Assembly (NCBI GenBank): GCA_002256995.1
Contig: NCGX01000012.1
Span: forward strand, 1 to 64,000
Reading direction: 5' to 3'
DNA length: 64,000 nucleotides
DNA from: Hydrogenophilales bacterium 16-64-40
GTDB lineage: Bacteria > Pseudomonadota > Gammaproteobacteria > Burkholderiales > Thiobacillaceae
Within the stretch, counting starts at the first letter, position 1. Each line of letters begins with the position of its first letter. Positions 1 through 9,064 of the stretch are shown in pieces. Made by a program: the position numbers and the translations under genes. The notes under the pieces were generated by a model. That model was not told where the DNA came from and did no database searches. It worked only from the letters and a program-made list of their open reading frames with translations.

Positions 1-1
1 C

Positions 2-310
2 CAGGCTATCACCCAGATGGACGACGTGACCCAGCAGAACGCCGCCCTGGTGGAGGAGGCCGCAGCCGCCTCCGAGAGCTTGCAGGATCAGGCGGCCAAG
101 CTTGCCGAGGTGGTGAGCGTGTTCAAGCTGGTGGGCAGGTACAGCCAGCGTGCGGAACAGCCGGTGCTGAATGACAGGGTCACGGCGACGCCGAATACCC
201 TGAAAAGCATAAAAACCCAGAGGGACATAAAGCCCAAGCTGGAGCTGGTCGAGGTGCCGAAGAAGCGTGCAGTTGCCGGGGCCGGAAGAGAAGAGTGGAA
301 GGCGTTCTGA
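2..310 (+). CDS. Methyl-accepting chemotaxis protein, C-terminal fragment
   Basis: The reading frame is open to the left edge, so only the last 102 codons are present. The fragment starts in the end of the MCP cytoplasmic signalling coiled coil (AITQMDDVTQQNAALVEEAA), a signature of chemoreceptors where the methylation helices follow the CheA/CheW-binding hairpin tip. A variable, basic linker follows. The last residues, EWKAF, fit the xWxxF pattern of the CheR/CheB tethering pentapeptide. The sensor and transmembrane parts lie outside the window, so the ligand cannot be judged. The family assignment is secure; the tether is an inference from the pattern. Confidence 0.93.
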   Translation, partial: QAITQMDDVTQQNAALVEEAAAASESLQDQAAKLAEVVSVFKLVGRYSQRAEQPVLNDRVTATPNTLKSIKTQRDIKPKLELVEVPKKRAVAGAGREEWKAF

Positions 311-404
311 TTGAGTACTCCTGGCCCGCATTAGGGCGCTCGAATAGTCGCGATGCTCATGGGGATGCTTGCTTGTAGAGTGCCGCCAGCATTGACCCCG
401 CGCC

Positions 405-923
405 TCAGCGCGCCTTCAGCACCGCGGACCGGGGCACAACCAGCCTCACGTAATCGAGTGCTTCGTAGTTGCGGATCTGCGTCGGGCCGGTGGGGGCGAC
501 GTCGATGTAGGCCGGGAAATCCTCGGCCGCCAGCCCGCGCCGGCCGGCATAGGTCTCGCAGACATGCACCGGAATCCCGTCGTCGTGGCTGAGGCTTTGC
601 GCAATCTGGTGGATCGCCTCGTTGCCGGCGCGTTGTCCGGTTTGCAGGGCGAACATTTCATTGCCGTGCGTCACCAGCGCCATCGGCAGGCCGGGGTGAC
701 GCGCCTTCAGGCGCTGCGAGGCCTGCTTCACCCAGGGCAGCGCCACCGCCAGCGCACCCGGGTCGCGGTCGACGATTTCGAACACCACCCCGGGCGGCGC
801 CGCAGGGCGCGCCAGCAGTTCGTCGAGGGTGGCGGGGGCGGCGACGGCCGGGCCGCTCAGGGCGAGCAGCGCGATCCAGACGGGCAACAAACGCTTGAAT
901 AAGGAAGTCATGGGGGTCGGCAT
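405..923 (-). CDS. Secreted DsrE-family protein
   Basis: A 172-residue protein with an N-terminal signal peptide (hydrophobic stretch LLPVWIALLALSG, likely cleavage after AVA). The mature part has the alternating strand/helix pattern of the DsrE/DsrF-like fold, with MALVTHGNEMFAL as a central strand and loop. A single Cys122 in the context IPVHVCETY sits where DsrE-like proteins carry their sulfur-accepting cysteine. It is one of several periplasmic DsrE paralogs in this window. It lies 83 bp downstream of the CapK-like gene on the same strand and may be its operon partner. An internal ATG at 911 is an alternative start. The true substrate is unknown. Confidence 0.75.
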   Translation of the reverse strand: MPTPMTSLFKRLLPVWIALLALSGPAVAAPATLDELLARPAAPPGVVFEIVDRDPGALAVALPWVKQASQRLKARHPGLPMALVTHGNEMFALQTGQRAGNEAIHQIAQSLSHDDGIPVHVCETYAGRRGLAAEDFPAYIDVAPTGPTQIRNYEALDYVRLVVPRSAVLKAR

Positions 924-1006
924 CAGGATGGGCTCTGCTGTGAGAGGCGGGGGAGCGAGGCTTTGTTCCGTGGGGTGCGGGTGGAATGATCTGCCTGTTG
1001 GGCGGG

Positions 1007-2317
1007 TTAGGGGTGTCCGGGTCGCGCCGCCCCTAGGCCGATCACAAACCGGTGCTTGCCCGAAACCGTCCGCGGGATCTCGCCCAGATAATGGACTTTC
1101 AACACCATCCGCGCATCCACATCCCTGCGGATGCTGGCTTCAAGTGACGCCAGCGTTTCGCGGCCCAGCGGTGGGGCGACCAGGTTCAGTTCGAGCCGGT
1201 CCAGGTCGCGCTGTACCCACTGGTATTGCCGGATCTGCGTCTGCCCGTACAGCAGGCGGTTGAAATACGAGGGATGGACGGTCTTGCCGCTCGAGGTGCG
1301 GATGAGATCGTTCTGCCGGCACAGGTCCATTTCCATCAGCGGGAAGGGCAGGCCGCAATCGCATTCGCCGTCGAGCAGTCGGCCGGAATCGCCGATGTCG
1401 TAGCGGATCATCGGCATCAGCCGGTTGGTGAGCGAGGTGACCAGCAGCCGGTTTTCGTCATCGATCTTCCGCGACTCCAGAAACACCATGTCGGTGAAGA
1501 CGTGCAGCCTGCCCTGGCTGCATTCGCAGGCGATGTTGGGAATTTCGCGGCTGCCGTACTGGTTGAACGCCTTGCAGCCGAAGGCCTGCTGCATGCGCTG
1601 GCGCTGTGCGTCGGTGAGCACTTCCGCAGTGGAGTACACGCCCAGCAGGGTCTTCGGCATGACGAGGCGGTTTTCAATCACCGCGCGCGCGACTTCCGCC
1701 AGAACGCTGGCGTAGCCCTGCAGCAGCACCGGCCGGTAGCGCTGGATGAAGCGCGCCCATTCGACGAGCTGCGCTTCGGTGTATTCGTACGCTGAAATCG
1801 TGTGCTCCGCCGCGATGGCGTCGCCGAGTTGCGCGCCGAACACCCCGCCGGGCACGACATCCTGCCGCGCCCCCCAGAAGTTGAGGATTTTCTGTCCCGG
1901 CTGCCAGCCCGACAGCATGTAACTCCGCATCATGCCGGCGCGCATCAGCTCGTGCTTGGTGTCGTCGTACCAGAAGACCAGCGGCTTGCCGGTGGAGCCG
2001 CCGGTGTGGCCGAGCTTCGCCTGGCTGCGGTTGGCCGTGTCGGCAAGCAGGTTGTCCAGGCGGCGGGTCACGTCGTCCTTTTTCAGGACGGGTAGTTCGT
2101 TGAAGCCGAAACGCCCGTTTTGAAGAAAGGGCGCCAGCGTCTCCGCGTAATAGGGCGTGTGGGCGGCAGCGAAGTCGACGATGTCGGCCAGATCGCGCTG
2201 CTGCCTGGCGAGCAGGTCCTCGCGCTTCAGCGACTGCGTGCGCAACAGGGCATCGAGATGGTCATAGCGCAGCGGATGGTGGCGGCGGTGCAGCCAGTGG
2301 CGCAGGCGGGCGATCAT
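1007..2317 (-). CDS. Phenylacetate-CoA ligase / CapK-family adenylating enzyme
   Basis: A 436-residue member of the adenylate-forming family of PaaK and CapK. Visible motifs are the phosphate-binding loop GHTGGSTGKP, an adenine-site region YGSREIPN, a YDIGDSG segment, and a C-terminal RTVSGKHRF with the catalytic-lysine-type sequence. Such enzymes activate carboxylic acids as acyl-AMP, often passing them to CoA or another acceptor. The start codon overlaps the stop of the upstream glycosyltransferase-like gene (ATGA), so the two are translationally coupled. The family is clear. The acid activated is not, and phenylacetate itself is unlikely because no other paa genes are nearby. Confidence 0.8.
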   Translation of the reverse strand: MIARLRHWLHRRHHPLRYDHLDALLRTQSLKREDLLARQQRDLADIVDFAAAHTPYYAETLAPFLQNGRFGFNELPVLKKDDVTRRLDNLLADTANRSQAKLGHTGGSTGKPLVFWYDDTKHELMRAGMMRSYMLSGWQPGQKILNFWGARQDVVPGGVFGAQLGDAIAAEHTISAYEYTEAQLVEWARFIQRYRPVLLQGYASVLAEVARAVIENRLVMPKTLLGVYSTAEVLTDAQRQRMQQAFGCKAFNQYGSREIPNIACECSQGRLHVFTDMVFLESRKIDDENRLLVTSLTNRLMPMIRYDIGDSGRLLDGECDCGLPFPLMEMDLCRQNDLIRTSSGKTVHPSYFNRLLYGQTQIRQYQWVQRDLDRLELNLVAPPLGRETLASLEASIRRDVDARMVLKVHYLGEIPRTVSGKHRFVIGLGAARPGHP

Positions 2318-4059
2318 CCCTGCGGCGTGAGTGCGGCCAGCGCCTGGCTCCAGGCGCGTCTGTCAGCGTCGAATCGGGCGAGGGCGGCGAGCTGGCGCTG
2401 ACGCCAGCGCTGCCAGTTCTTCGCCGAGGCAATGCGCGCATGGCCCGGCGAACCGGCACCGAAGTTGCGCTGCATGTTGTCGAGGAAGACCCGGAATTGC
2501 GTGAGCGCCTGGGCATGCGCGGGCGCTTGCCACCAGCGTGCCGGATCGTTCAGCATAAGGGTCAGCGTAGCGAGCTTTTTCACGATCGCGGCGTGACGCG
2601 TGCGGTATTGCTGTGCCATCTCGGCGTGCACGGCGTCGAGCGCGTCGGCGAGGGTTTCAGCGGGCAGCGCCTGTTGCGGGAAGCCCAGCGCGGTCAGCCG
2701 CTCGACCGTGAACAGCATCACGTCGCCGAAAAACTGCCGCTCGAATTCATCGGCGAGGTCGATCGCGTCGGCCGCGGTGATGACGCCGGGGCGGAATTCG
2801 GCTTCGCCGGTGGCGTCGAGCGTGCGCGTGTGCAGCATCGGCAGGTTGGCGGACATGAAGGTGTCGCCCAGCTCGGCCTTCATCAGCCGCCCCAGCGTGG
2901 GGCCAGACATCCTGAGGCGCAGCGGCGCAAAGGGGATGAACCAGCTCAATGCCCGCGGGCGGAAGACGTAGTTGCCGGTGTAGACCGTGCGCGCGGGCTG
3001 GACGCTGTCTAGCCCGCGCTGGTGGCGATACCAGGTGATGCGGGTGGGATGCTCGCCGTGGAAGAAGCGCTTCAGCCGCTGCGCGAAGTCGCCGAAGCAG
3101 TCGGCGTTGCAGGGGGTGCCGGCCAGGTTGCAGCGATAGCGATAGGCATCGGCCGGGTTCGCAAAGCCGAACAGGCCGGCCATGTCGTGATACGCGGCGT
3201 CGGCGTCCGACGTGTTCGCCGCATTCGGGCGGTAGGGCTGTGCCGGGTCGCTTGCCGCCATCTCGCGCAGGAAGCCGGCGACGTCGTCGAGGAAGTTGCC
3301 GGCCATGACGGCAGGTGAGACGGGCGGATCGCCGACGACCTTGCCGGTCAGCACCTCAGCGTCGGTCGCGCTGAAGATCGCGTCGAACTGGGCGAAGAAA
3401 TTGACCGCGCAGACGTCTCTGTCCGCCGTTTCCACCTTCACCTTGAACTGCTGGTCGGCGTCGAGCGTGTAGACGAGCAGTGGGATGTCGGTTTCCTGCA
3501 GCTGGGCCAGTTTCAGGTAGGCGATGTTGCGCATCATCGCTTGGCCCTTGTGGCCGAAGGCGCCGCGCGGCGCCGTGCCGACGATGCTGCCGAGGTCGAC
3601 GTGTGCGAGCGTGTCCATCAGCGCAAGCTGCTCGGCGAGGCCGAAGTAGTCGATGGCCAGGCCTTGGGCGTCGAACTCGCGGGCGATGGCCCGGTTCTCG
3701 GCGATGAACCCGGCGTCCTCGCTGTCGTCGGCGAGGATGACCGACACTTTGCTAAAGCGGCCGTCCCGCATCCCGCCGTAGCCGAACGCGCGGCAGAGTT
3801 CCAGCAGGCTGGCGAGGCAACGGCGCAATTGCGCCGGGCTGTCGGCCACCGGGATGACGAGGACGAACTGGTGGCGGCGATCGTCGCCGCGCGCGGCGAT
3901 CAGCGTTTCCAGCCGCCGCCAGGCCGACTGGTAAGACGCCAGCAGCGCTGCATTGAAGCCGCCGTCCCACAGCGCGGATTCGAAGCGGGCGATGACGGCG
4001 TGCTGCGCCGCGATTTGCTCGTCGGGGCTAGCGAGCCGACAGGTAGCGCGGGAAGGCAT
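2314..4059 (-). CDS. Putative glycosyltransferase, GT2-like, unknown product
   Basis: About 581 residues. It contains a nucleotide-sugar-transferase-like half with FVLVIPVADSPAQLRRCL (start of a GT-A fold), VSVILADDSED and a DxD-type motif LDADQQFKV, followed by a long helical C-terminal region. I recognise no named family. The ATG at 4059 is chosen; a TTG at 4080 in the same frame is the alternative. Either way the 5' end overlaps the end of the upstream ThDP enzyme gene by at least 32 bp. The 3' end overlaps the CapK-like gene by 4 bp. It therefore forms the middle gene of a tightly coupled three-gene operon. Confidence 0.6.
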   Translation of the reverse strand: MPSRATCRLASPDEQIAAQHAVIARFESALWDGGFNAALLASYQSAWRRLETLIAARGDDRRHQFVLVIPVADSPAQLRRCLASLLELCRAFGYGGMRDGRFSKVSVILADDSEDAGFIAENRAIAREFDAQGLAIDYFGLAEQLALMDTLAHVDLGSIVGTAPRGAFGHKGQAMMRNIAYLKLAQLQETDIPLLVYTLDADQQFKVKVETADRDVCAVNFFAQFDAIFSATDAEVLTGKVVGDPPVSPAVMAGNFLDDVAGFLREMAASDPAQPYRPNAANTSDADAAYHDMAGLFGFANPADAYRYRCNLAGTPCNADCFGDFAQRLKRFFHGEHPTRITWYRHQRGLDSVQPARTVYTGNYVFRPRALSWFIPFAPLRLRMSGPTLGRLMKAELGDTFMSANLPMLHTRTLDATGEAEFRPGVITAADAIDLADEFERQFFGDVMLFTVERLTALGFPQQALPAETLADALDAVHAEMAQQYRTRHAAIVKKLATLTLMLNDPARWWQAPAHAQALTQFRVFLDNMQRNFGAGSPGHARIASAKNWQRWRQRQLAALARFDADRRAWSQALAALTPQG

Positions 4060-5692
4060 GTTTGTCGAGCAGGATTTCAATGAGGTTGATGGTGCCGCTG
4101 AGGTCGGCGCTGGCGAACAGGGCGTCGAGTTCGACTTCGGCCTCGATGCGAAAGTGGTTCACGCCGAACGACTGCGCGAGCAGGCCGAAGTCGGGATTCG
4201 CAAAGTCGCAGTCGATGTAGCGCTCGCCATAGAGCTGGAACTGATTCTTGCGGATGAGGCTCAACGTGCCGTTGTTGATCACCACCACGTTGAGCGGGAT
4301 GCCGTAGTTCACCGCCGTCATCATTTCCATGCAGCACATCTGGAAGCCGCCGTCGCCGAGGATGGCGAAGGTGGGACTGTCCTTGGCGAAGCAGCGCGCA
4401 CCGATGGCGGCCGGGATCGCATGGCCGAGCGAGGAGATGCCGGAATTCGGGAAGTAGTGGTTGAGGTCGGAGACGTCAAAGTAACTCTGCGCGAAGACGA
4501 TGTTGTCGTCGAACACCAGCGCGTTGTGCGGGAAGCGCTCGGCGAGCCCGCTGAAGAAGGCCTGCATCAGGCGGAAGGGTTGCTGCGCCTGCACGGCGCC
4601 GTCGTCCGCGGGCCGCGAGATGGCGGCTTGGTGGACGTCGAGCAGGTCGCGGGACTTGGTCGGCATGCCGTCTGCTTCCAGCACGTCGAACACGTCTTCC
4701 ATCACCGCGAGGATGTCGCCGCAAATGGACACGTCCGGCTGGAACACGCGGCCGATCTGCGCGGCGTCGCGGTCCACCTGGGCGATCTTCTTGTTGGCCA
4801 GCAGCTTCGCGTCCCACAGATAGCTGGTACGCTCGTTGAAGCTGGCGCCGAGGAAAATCAGCAGGTCGGCGTGATCGACCAGATAGCGGTAGGCCTCGCC
4901 GTTGGAGGTGACGCCGAGGCAGCCCAGCGACAGCGGCGTGCCTTCGGCCACCACGCCCTTGGCCTTGAGGCTGGTGGTGACCGGAATGTTGAAGCGTTCG
5001 GAGAAGGCGGCGATGACGTCGCGCGCGCCCGCCTGAATGCAGCCGTGGCCGGCGACGATCACCGGCGCGCGCGCTGCGCGCAGCAGTTCGGTGAATTCGG
5101 CGGTGGGCGTGGTGAATCGGATCGCTGCCTTGCCGGGGAAATGAATCTGGTCCAGCACGCCGTCGTCGACCGTCTCCTTCTGCACGTTGTAGGGGATCGA
5201 CAGCAGCACCGGACCCGGCTCGCGCCCGAGCAGCGCCTGCGTGGCCTGGTTCAGCACCTGTCCAAGATAGTCGGTGCGCTCGATCAGCTTGTGGTAGCGC
5301 GTGATGCCGGCGAACAGCGCGCCCTGGTCGATGGCGCCGCCTTCGCCCGAGCTTTCCTGCAGGCCGCCGCGGCCGAAGATGTAGGTCGAGGTCTCGCCGG
5401 TGATCGCCAGCACCGGCAGCCGCTCGGCGTAGGCGTTGGCGATCCCGGTGATGAGATTGGTCGCGCCCGGCCCCGCAGTGGCGATGCAGGCTGAGGGCTG
5501 GAGAGAAATGCGCGCGTAGCCGCCCGCCATGAAGGCCGCGCCCTGTTCGTGCTTCACCAGCACGCTTTTCACCGTTGAATCATGCAGGCAGTCGTAGATC
5601 GGCAGCACGTGCGCGCCCGGCATGCCGAAGATGTGGTCGATACCCAGGCGTTCCAGATACCGGACGATCAGTTCGCTGACGGAAATATTCAT
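4028..5692 (-). CDS. Thiamine-diphosphate-dependent enzyme, acetolactate synthase-like
   Basis: A 554-residue protein of the acetohydroxyacid-synthase-like ThDP superfamily with the usual three domains. The N-terminal PYR domain carries the cofactor-activating glutamate in VKHEQGAAFMAGGYAR. The central domain follows GREPGPVLLSIP. The C-terminal PP domain has the ThDP/Mg motif GDGGFQMCCME ending in VVINN. No ilvN-like small subunit lies next to it, and its partners are a glycosyltransferase-like and a CapK-like gene, so a housekeeping role in valine synthesis is unlikely. It is probably a C-C lyase or ligase in a specialised pathway. First gene of the operon. Confidence 0.8.
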   Translation of the reverse strand: MNISVSELIVRYLERLGIDHIFGMPGAHVLPIYDCLHDSTVKSVLVKHEQGAAFMAGGYARISLQPSACIATAGPGATNLITGIANAYAERLPVLAITGETSTYIFGRGGLQESSGEGGAIDQGALFAGITRYHKLIERTDYLGQVLNQATQALLGREPGPVLLSIPYNVQKETVDDGVLDQIHFPGKAAIRFTTPTAEFTELLRAARAPVIVAGHGCIQAGARDVIAAFSERFNIPVTTSLKAKGVVAEGTPLSLGCLGVTSNGEAYRYLVDHADLLIFLGASFNERTSYLWDAKLLANKKIAQVDRDAAQIGRVFQPDVSICGDILAVMEDVFDVLEADGMPTKSRDLLDVHQAAISRPADDGAVQAQQPFRLMQAFFSGLAERFPHNALVFDDNIVFAQSYFDVSDLNHYFPNSGISSLGHAIPAAIGARCFAKDSPTFAILGDGGFQMCCMEMMTAVNYGIPLNVVVINNGTLSLIRKNQFQLYGERYIDCDFANPDFGLLAQSFGVNHFRIEAEVELDALFASADLSGTINLIEILLDKHAFPRYLSAR

Positions 5693-5874
5693 GTTGTGCT
5701 TGTTATCGTTTGCAGTCTCGCGGCCATTCGGCGCGGGCGGATGACGCGACCGGAAGTCCGGGATTGGAGCACAAGAAGCCGTGCGGGAAAACCTCGCACC
5801 TGGGCAAAGCCGCGATGGCGGCGAGGTGTGCGCTGCGGTCGGCGTGGCGTTCAGTCACACACCGGCCCGACCCT

Positions 5875-6360
5875 TCAACGGGCGCGCGTGTCCTCCCCGG
5901 AAGGCTTGAGGCGTGTTTCGGCATAACCCAGAACCGCGAGAACGAACCAGATCAGGATCACGCTCACCACGGCCAGACCCAACAGGCCCAGGCCGACGGC
6001 GACCCCGACGGCGGCGGTCGCCCATATACCGGCCGAGGTCGTCAGGCCATAAATTTCGCGATCTTGCCCGAGCTTGAGAATGGCCCCCGCGCCGATAAAT
6101 CCGATTCCCGTGATCAGACCCTGAATGACGCGCGACACGCCGTCGGACGTCATGCCGGACTCGATGGCGGCAATGACAAAAAGTGCGCTGCCCATCGCAA
6201 CCAGGATATGGGTGCGCAGCCCCGCCGGCTTGCCGTACTTTTCGCGCTGGAAGCCTACGACGGCGCCCAGCAGCATGGCGATGCCGAGGCGGACGAGAAG
6301 CCGCACAATCTGCGCAAGGTCCGGGAAGCCGGCGCTGAATTCATCAAGGAGCGTTTCCAT
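5875..6360 (-). CDS. MgtC/SapB family inner-membrane protein
   Basis: 161 residues with about four to five hydrophobic segments and the conserved MgtC-family blocks LGAVVGFQREKYGKPAGLRT, LVAMGSALF and GLITGIGFIGAGAIL. MgtC-family proteins are small membrane proteins. In pathogens they modulate F1Fo ATPase and magnesium homeostasis. In environmental bacteria the role is mostly unknown. This copy lacks the soluble C-terminal domain of virulence MgtC and ends in a short charged tail. The 182 bp between it and the next gene downstream hold no gene that I can see. Confidence 0.85.
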   Translation of the reverse strand: METLLDEFSAGFPDLAQIVRLLVRLGIAMLLGAVVGFQREKYGKPAGLRTHILVAMGSALFVIAAIESGMTSDGVSRVIQGLITGIGFIGAGAILKLGQDREIYGLTTSAGIWATAAVGVAVGLGLLGLAVVSVILIWFVLAVLGYAETRLKPSGEDTRAR

Positions 6361-6407
6361 TTAGTGAAGCGCAGCAGTAATAGAATGGACCCGGCGCGAC
6401 ACCGCAC

Positions 6408-7001
6408 TCACGCGTGCGCGAGATGCTGCTCGATTTCGAGGAAGGTGTTCGCAACTTCAGTGGTCTCGACGGTGACGCCCAGCTGTTTGCTCAGCTGCGA
6501 CAGGGACAGCAGGCCGCGCACCATCTGTTGCCCGTTCACGTTTTCGATTACCAGTGCGTGCTGACGACCGCGTGCCTTGAGTGTTTCCAGTACGTGGCCG
6601 ACGCGGCTGTGGATGATGTCGTCGAAGTCGACCGCTTCCAGGCGCTCCACCGGGGTCATGATGTCGGCCACCAGCACTTCATCGCGGCGGATGCCGTGGC
6701 TTTGCACCACCTGCATCGGTTTTTCGCCGTGAATGTCGGTGCTGGTGATCAGGCCGGCGACGCGGTCCTCGTTATCCATGACGAACAGCAGGCGCACCTT
6801 GCGGCGGATCATGCGTTCTTCCGCCTGCTTGATGGTGTCGCCTGGGGTGGCGATGAAGGCGGTCAGGCGGCGGAAGTCGGTCATCACGTCGAGCGCCGGG
6901 TTGTCCAGGCCGACGCGCTCCGGCAACACGCAAGCGGGGCGAAGCAGGCCGGCGATCTTGTCGAGATTGCGGGAGGGCAGACGGGTATACGTTGTGGTCA
7001 T
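6408..7001 (-). CDS. CBS-domain protein
   Basis: 197 residues with a pair of CBS motifs (about residues 45-105 and 110-175): RRKVRLLFVMDNEDRVAGLITSTD and ADIMTPVERLEAVDF. CBS pairs bind adenine nucleotides or S-adenosylmethionine and act as regulatory modules; no catalytic domain is attached. The frame stays open upstream to 7358, but the ATG at 7001 has a strong ribosome-binding site (AAGGAG, 8-9 nt upstream) and starts the conserved part. It stands alone between mgtC and fghA on the same strand, so its partner is unknown. Confidence 0.8.
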   Translation of the reverse strand: MTTTYTRLPSRNLDKIAGLLRPACVLPERVGLDNPALDVMTDFRRLTAFIATPGDTIKQAEERMIRRKVRLLFVMDNEDRVAGLITSTDIHGEKPMQVVQSHGIRRDEVLVADIMTPVERLEAVDFDDIIHSRVGHVLETLKARGRQHALVIENVNGQQMVRGLLSLSQLSKQLGVTVETTEVANTFLEIEQHLAHA

Positions 7002-7176
7002 GGCGGGTCTCCTTTTCATGGCTCCTGAATGCCACCACACCGGGTTCGGATGTGGTGGGTAATAAGGTAATCCTGTTCCCGGCAACCCCGCCTGTCCACT
7101 CAAGATTTTTATGCGGGATATAAATTGTTCTTGCTTGATCAGGCGCGGGGTCGGGCGTCGTGCCGTCGATCCGCCC

Positions 7177-8013
7177 TCACGCCGCCATCGCCCGCGCATG
7201 AAACGCCAGATGCTCGCCGATGAAGGTGGCGATGAAGTGGTAGCTGTGGTCGTAGCCGTCCTGCATCCTGAGCGTGAGCGGGATGCCGAGCGCGGCGCAG
7301 GCTGCTTGCAGGTTCTGCGGATAGAGCTGCCCGGCCAGGAATTCGTCGGCGGTGCCATGGTCGATCAGCGCGGGCGGCAGCGGTGCGCCGGCCTTGACCA
7401 GGCAGGTGGCGTCGTACGCCTCCCAGGCTTTTCGGTCGCCGCCGAGATAGGCCTCGAAGCAGCCCTGCCCCCAGGGGCTCAGCACCGGATTGCAGATCGG
7501 TGCGAAGGCGGAGATCGAGGCGTATAGGCCGGGGTTTTTCAGGGCGCAGATCAGCGCGCCGTGGCCGCCCATCGAATGGCCGCTGATGCTCCGCTTGCCG
7601 GGAATGACCGGAAAATTCGCCTCCACCAGCGCGGGCAGTTCGCGGGTGACGTAGTCGTACATGTGATAGTGCGTGGTCCACGGTGCCTGCGTGGCGTTGA
7701 CGTAGAAGCCGGCGCCCTGGCCGAGGTCGTAGCGCCCGGGCACGTCGGGCACGCCTTCGCCGCGCGGGCTGGTGTCGGGCATGACGAGGATCAACCCGAG
7801 TTCTGCACAATAACGCTGCGCACCGGCCTTCACCCGCACGTTGTCGTCGGTGCAGGTCAGCCCCGACAGCCAGTACACCACCGGCAGCTTCTGCGTCGCC
7901 GCCTGCGGCGGCAGGTAGACCGAGAAAGTCATCGCGCAGTGGCAGGTTACGGAGTCGTGCTGCCAGCGTTCGAGCCAGCCGCCGAATTCCTTGATTCTTT
8001 CGACTTGTTTCAT
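7177..8013 (-). CDS. fghA: S-formylglutathione hydrolase
   Basis: A 278-residue alpha/beta hydrolase of the esterase D family that hydrolyses S-formylglutathione to formate and glutathione, the second step of glutathione-dependent formaldehyde oxidation. The nucleophile elbow [10 protein letters not shown], the conserved [12 protein letters not shown] region and the C-terminal catalytic-His segment [14 protein letters not shown] are all present, and the length is normal. Its ATG overlaps the present stop of adhC (ATGA). The ancestral adhC stop would lie 7 bp upstream. The start lacks a strong ribosome-binding site, in line with coupling to the upstream gene. The gene looks intact even though its pathway partner is damaged. 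Confidence 0.93.
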   Translation of the reverse strand: MKQVERIKEFGGWLERWQHDSVTCHCAMTFSVYLPPQAATQKLPVVYWLSGLTCTDDNVRVKAGAQRYCAELGLILVMPDTSPRGEGVPDVPGRYDLGQGAGFYVNATQAPWTTHYHMYDYVTRELPALVEANFPVIPGKRSISGHSMGGHGALICALKNPGLYASISAFAPICNPVLSPWGQGCFEAYLGGDRKAWEAYDATCLVKAGAPLPPALIDHGTADEFLAGQLYPQNLQAACAALGIPLTLRMQDGYDHSYHFIATFIGEHLAFHARAMAA

Positions 8014-8969
8014 CGCCGCCTCAGAAAATGATGACCGAGCGGATGCTCTTGCCCGACCACCAGGTTGAACGGCCGGGTGCAGATTTCCTGTCCCGAGCCG
8101 GCAACGCCGATCACGGTGGAAACGCCCCAGCCCATATGGGTGCATTCGAGCGCGTCGCGCATCACGTTGACGTTGCCGATGCACTCGAACGAATAGTCGA
8201 CGCCGCCTTTCGTCAGGTCGCGGATGTATTCGACCAGCGAGCCGTTGACCTCGCGCGGATTGATGAAGTCGGTCGCGCCGAGTGCTTTCGCCATCTCGAA
8301 CTTGTCGGGGTTGAGGTCGATGGCGAGGATGCGGCCGGCCTTGGCCATCACCGCGCCCTGGATGCATGACAGGCCGATGCCGCCCAGGCCGAAGACGGCG
8401 ACGGTCGAACCCGGCTCGACTTTGGCGGTGTTGAGCACCGCGCCGATGCCGGTGGTGACGCCGCAGCCGAGCAGGCACACCTTGTCGAGCGGCGCTGCCG
8501 GGTTGATCTTGGCGAGCGCGATCTCCGGCACCACGGTGTATTCGGAAAAGGTCGAGCAGCCCATGTAGTGAAAGATCGGCTTGCCGTTCTTGGAGAAGCG
8601 GCGGGTGCCGTCGGGCATGTAGCCGGTCCACACGGTGGATGCGATCGACTGGCACAAGTTGGTCTTGGGCGAGGCGCAGTATTCGCAGTGCCCGCATTCG
8701 GGGATGTAGAGCGGGATGACGTGGTCGCCGGGCTTCAGCGTTTTGACGCCGGGCCCGCACTCCACCACGATGCAGCCGCCCTCGTGGCCGAGGATGCACG
8801 GAAAGGCGCCTTCCGGGTCGTCGCCCGACAGGGTGAAGGCATCGGTGTGGCAGACGCCGCTGGCGACGACCTGCAGCAGCACCTCGCCTTCGCGCGGGCC
8901 TTCGACGTCGACTTCCTCGATCGACAGCGGCTTCTTGGGTTCCCAGGCAACAGCGGCGCGAGCTTTCAT
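8010..8969 (-). CDS. adhC: S-(hydroxymethyl)glutathione dehydrogenase, internally deleted and frameshifted near the C-terminus
   Basis: A class III zinc alcohol dehydrogenase. The catalytic-zinc ligands C40, H62 and C169, the structural-zinc cysteines C92, C95, C98 and C106, and the NAD motif GLGGIG (194-199) are present. After RPFNLVVG (residue 306) the sequence departs from the family and reads 13 alien residues to a stop. One frame over, the DNA directly after this point encodes [10 protein letters not shown] and a stop, the normal C-terminal end of this enzyme. About 53 residues between these points are missing, so an out-of-frame internal deletion of roughly 155-160 bp is the simplest reading. 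The AAGGAA site and ATG at 8969 are normal. Activity is doubtful; an assembly error is possible. Confidence 0.85.
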   Translation of the reverse strand: MKARAAVAWEPKKPLSIEEVDVEGPREGEVLLQVVASGVCHTDAFTLSGDDPEGAFPCILGHEGGCIVVECGPGVKTLKPGDHVIPLYIPECGHCEYCASPKTNLCQSIASTVWTGYMPDGTRRFSKNGKPIFHYMGCSTFSEYTVVPEIALAKINPAAPLDKVCLLGCGVTTGIGAVLNTAKVEPGSTVAVFGLGGIGLSCIQGAVMAKAGRILAIDLNPDKFEMAKALGATDFINPREVNGSLVEYIRDLTKGGVDYSFECIGNVNVMRDALECTHMGWGVSTVIGVAGSGQEICTRPFNLVVGQEHPLGHHFLRRR

Positions 8970-9064
8970 GGTGATTCCTTATTCGAGATGGTGAACGATA
9001 GCGGATGCGAACGCCCGGTTTCGATGATGCCGCATCAGTCGCGCGGCGGCAACGCGCGGTGGCC

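Noticed and set aside
1007..2317. Aerobic phenylacetate degradation gene paaK
   Set aside because: No other paa genes are nearby and the gene is coupled to a glycosyltransferase-like gene, so only the family name is given.
3953..5494. 513-codon plus-strand frame
   Set aside because: It is antisense to the ThDP enzyme gene; long opposite-strand frames are expected at this GC content.
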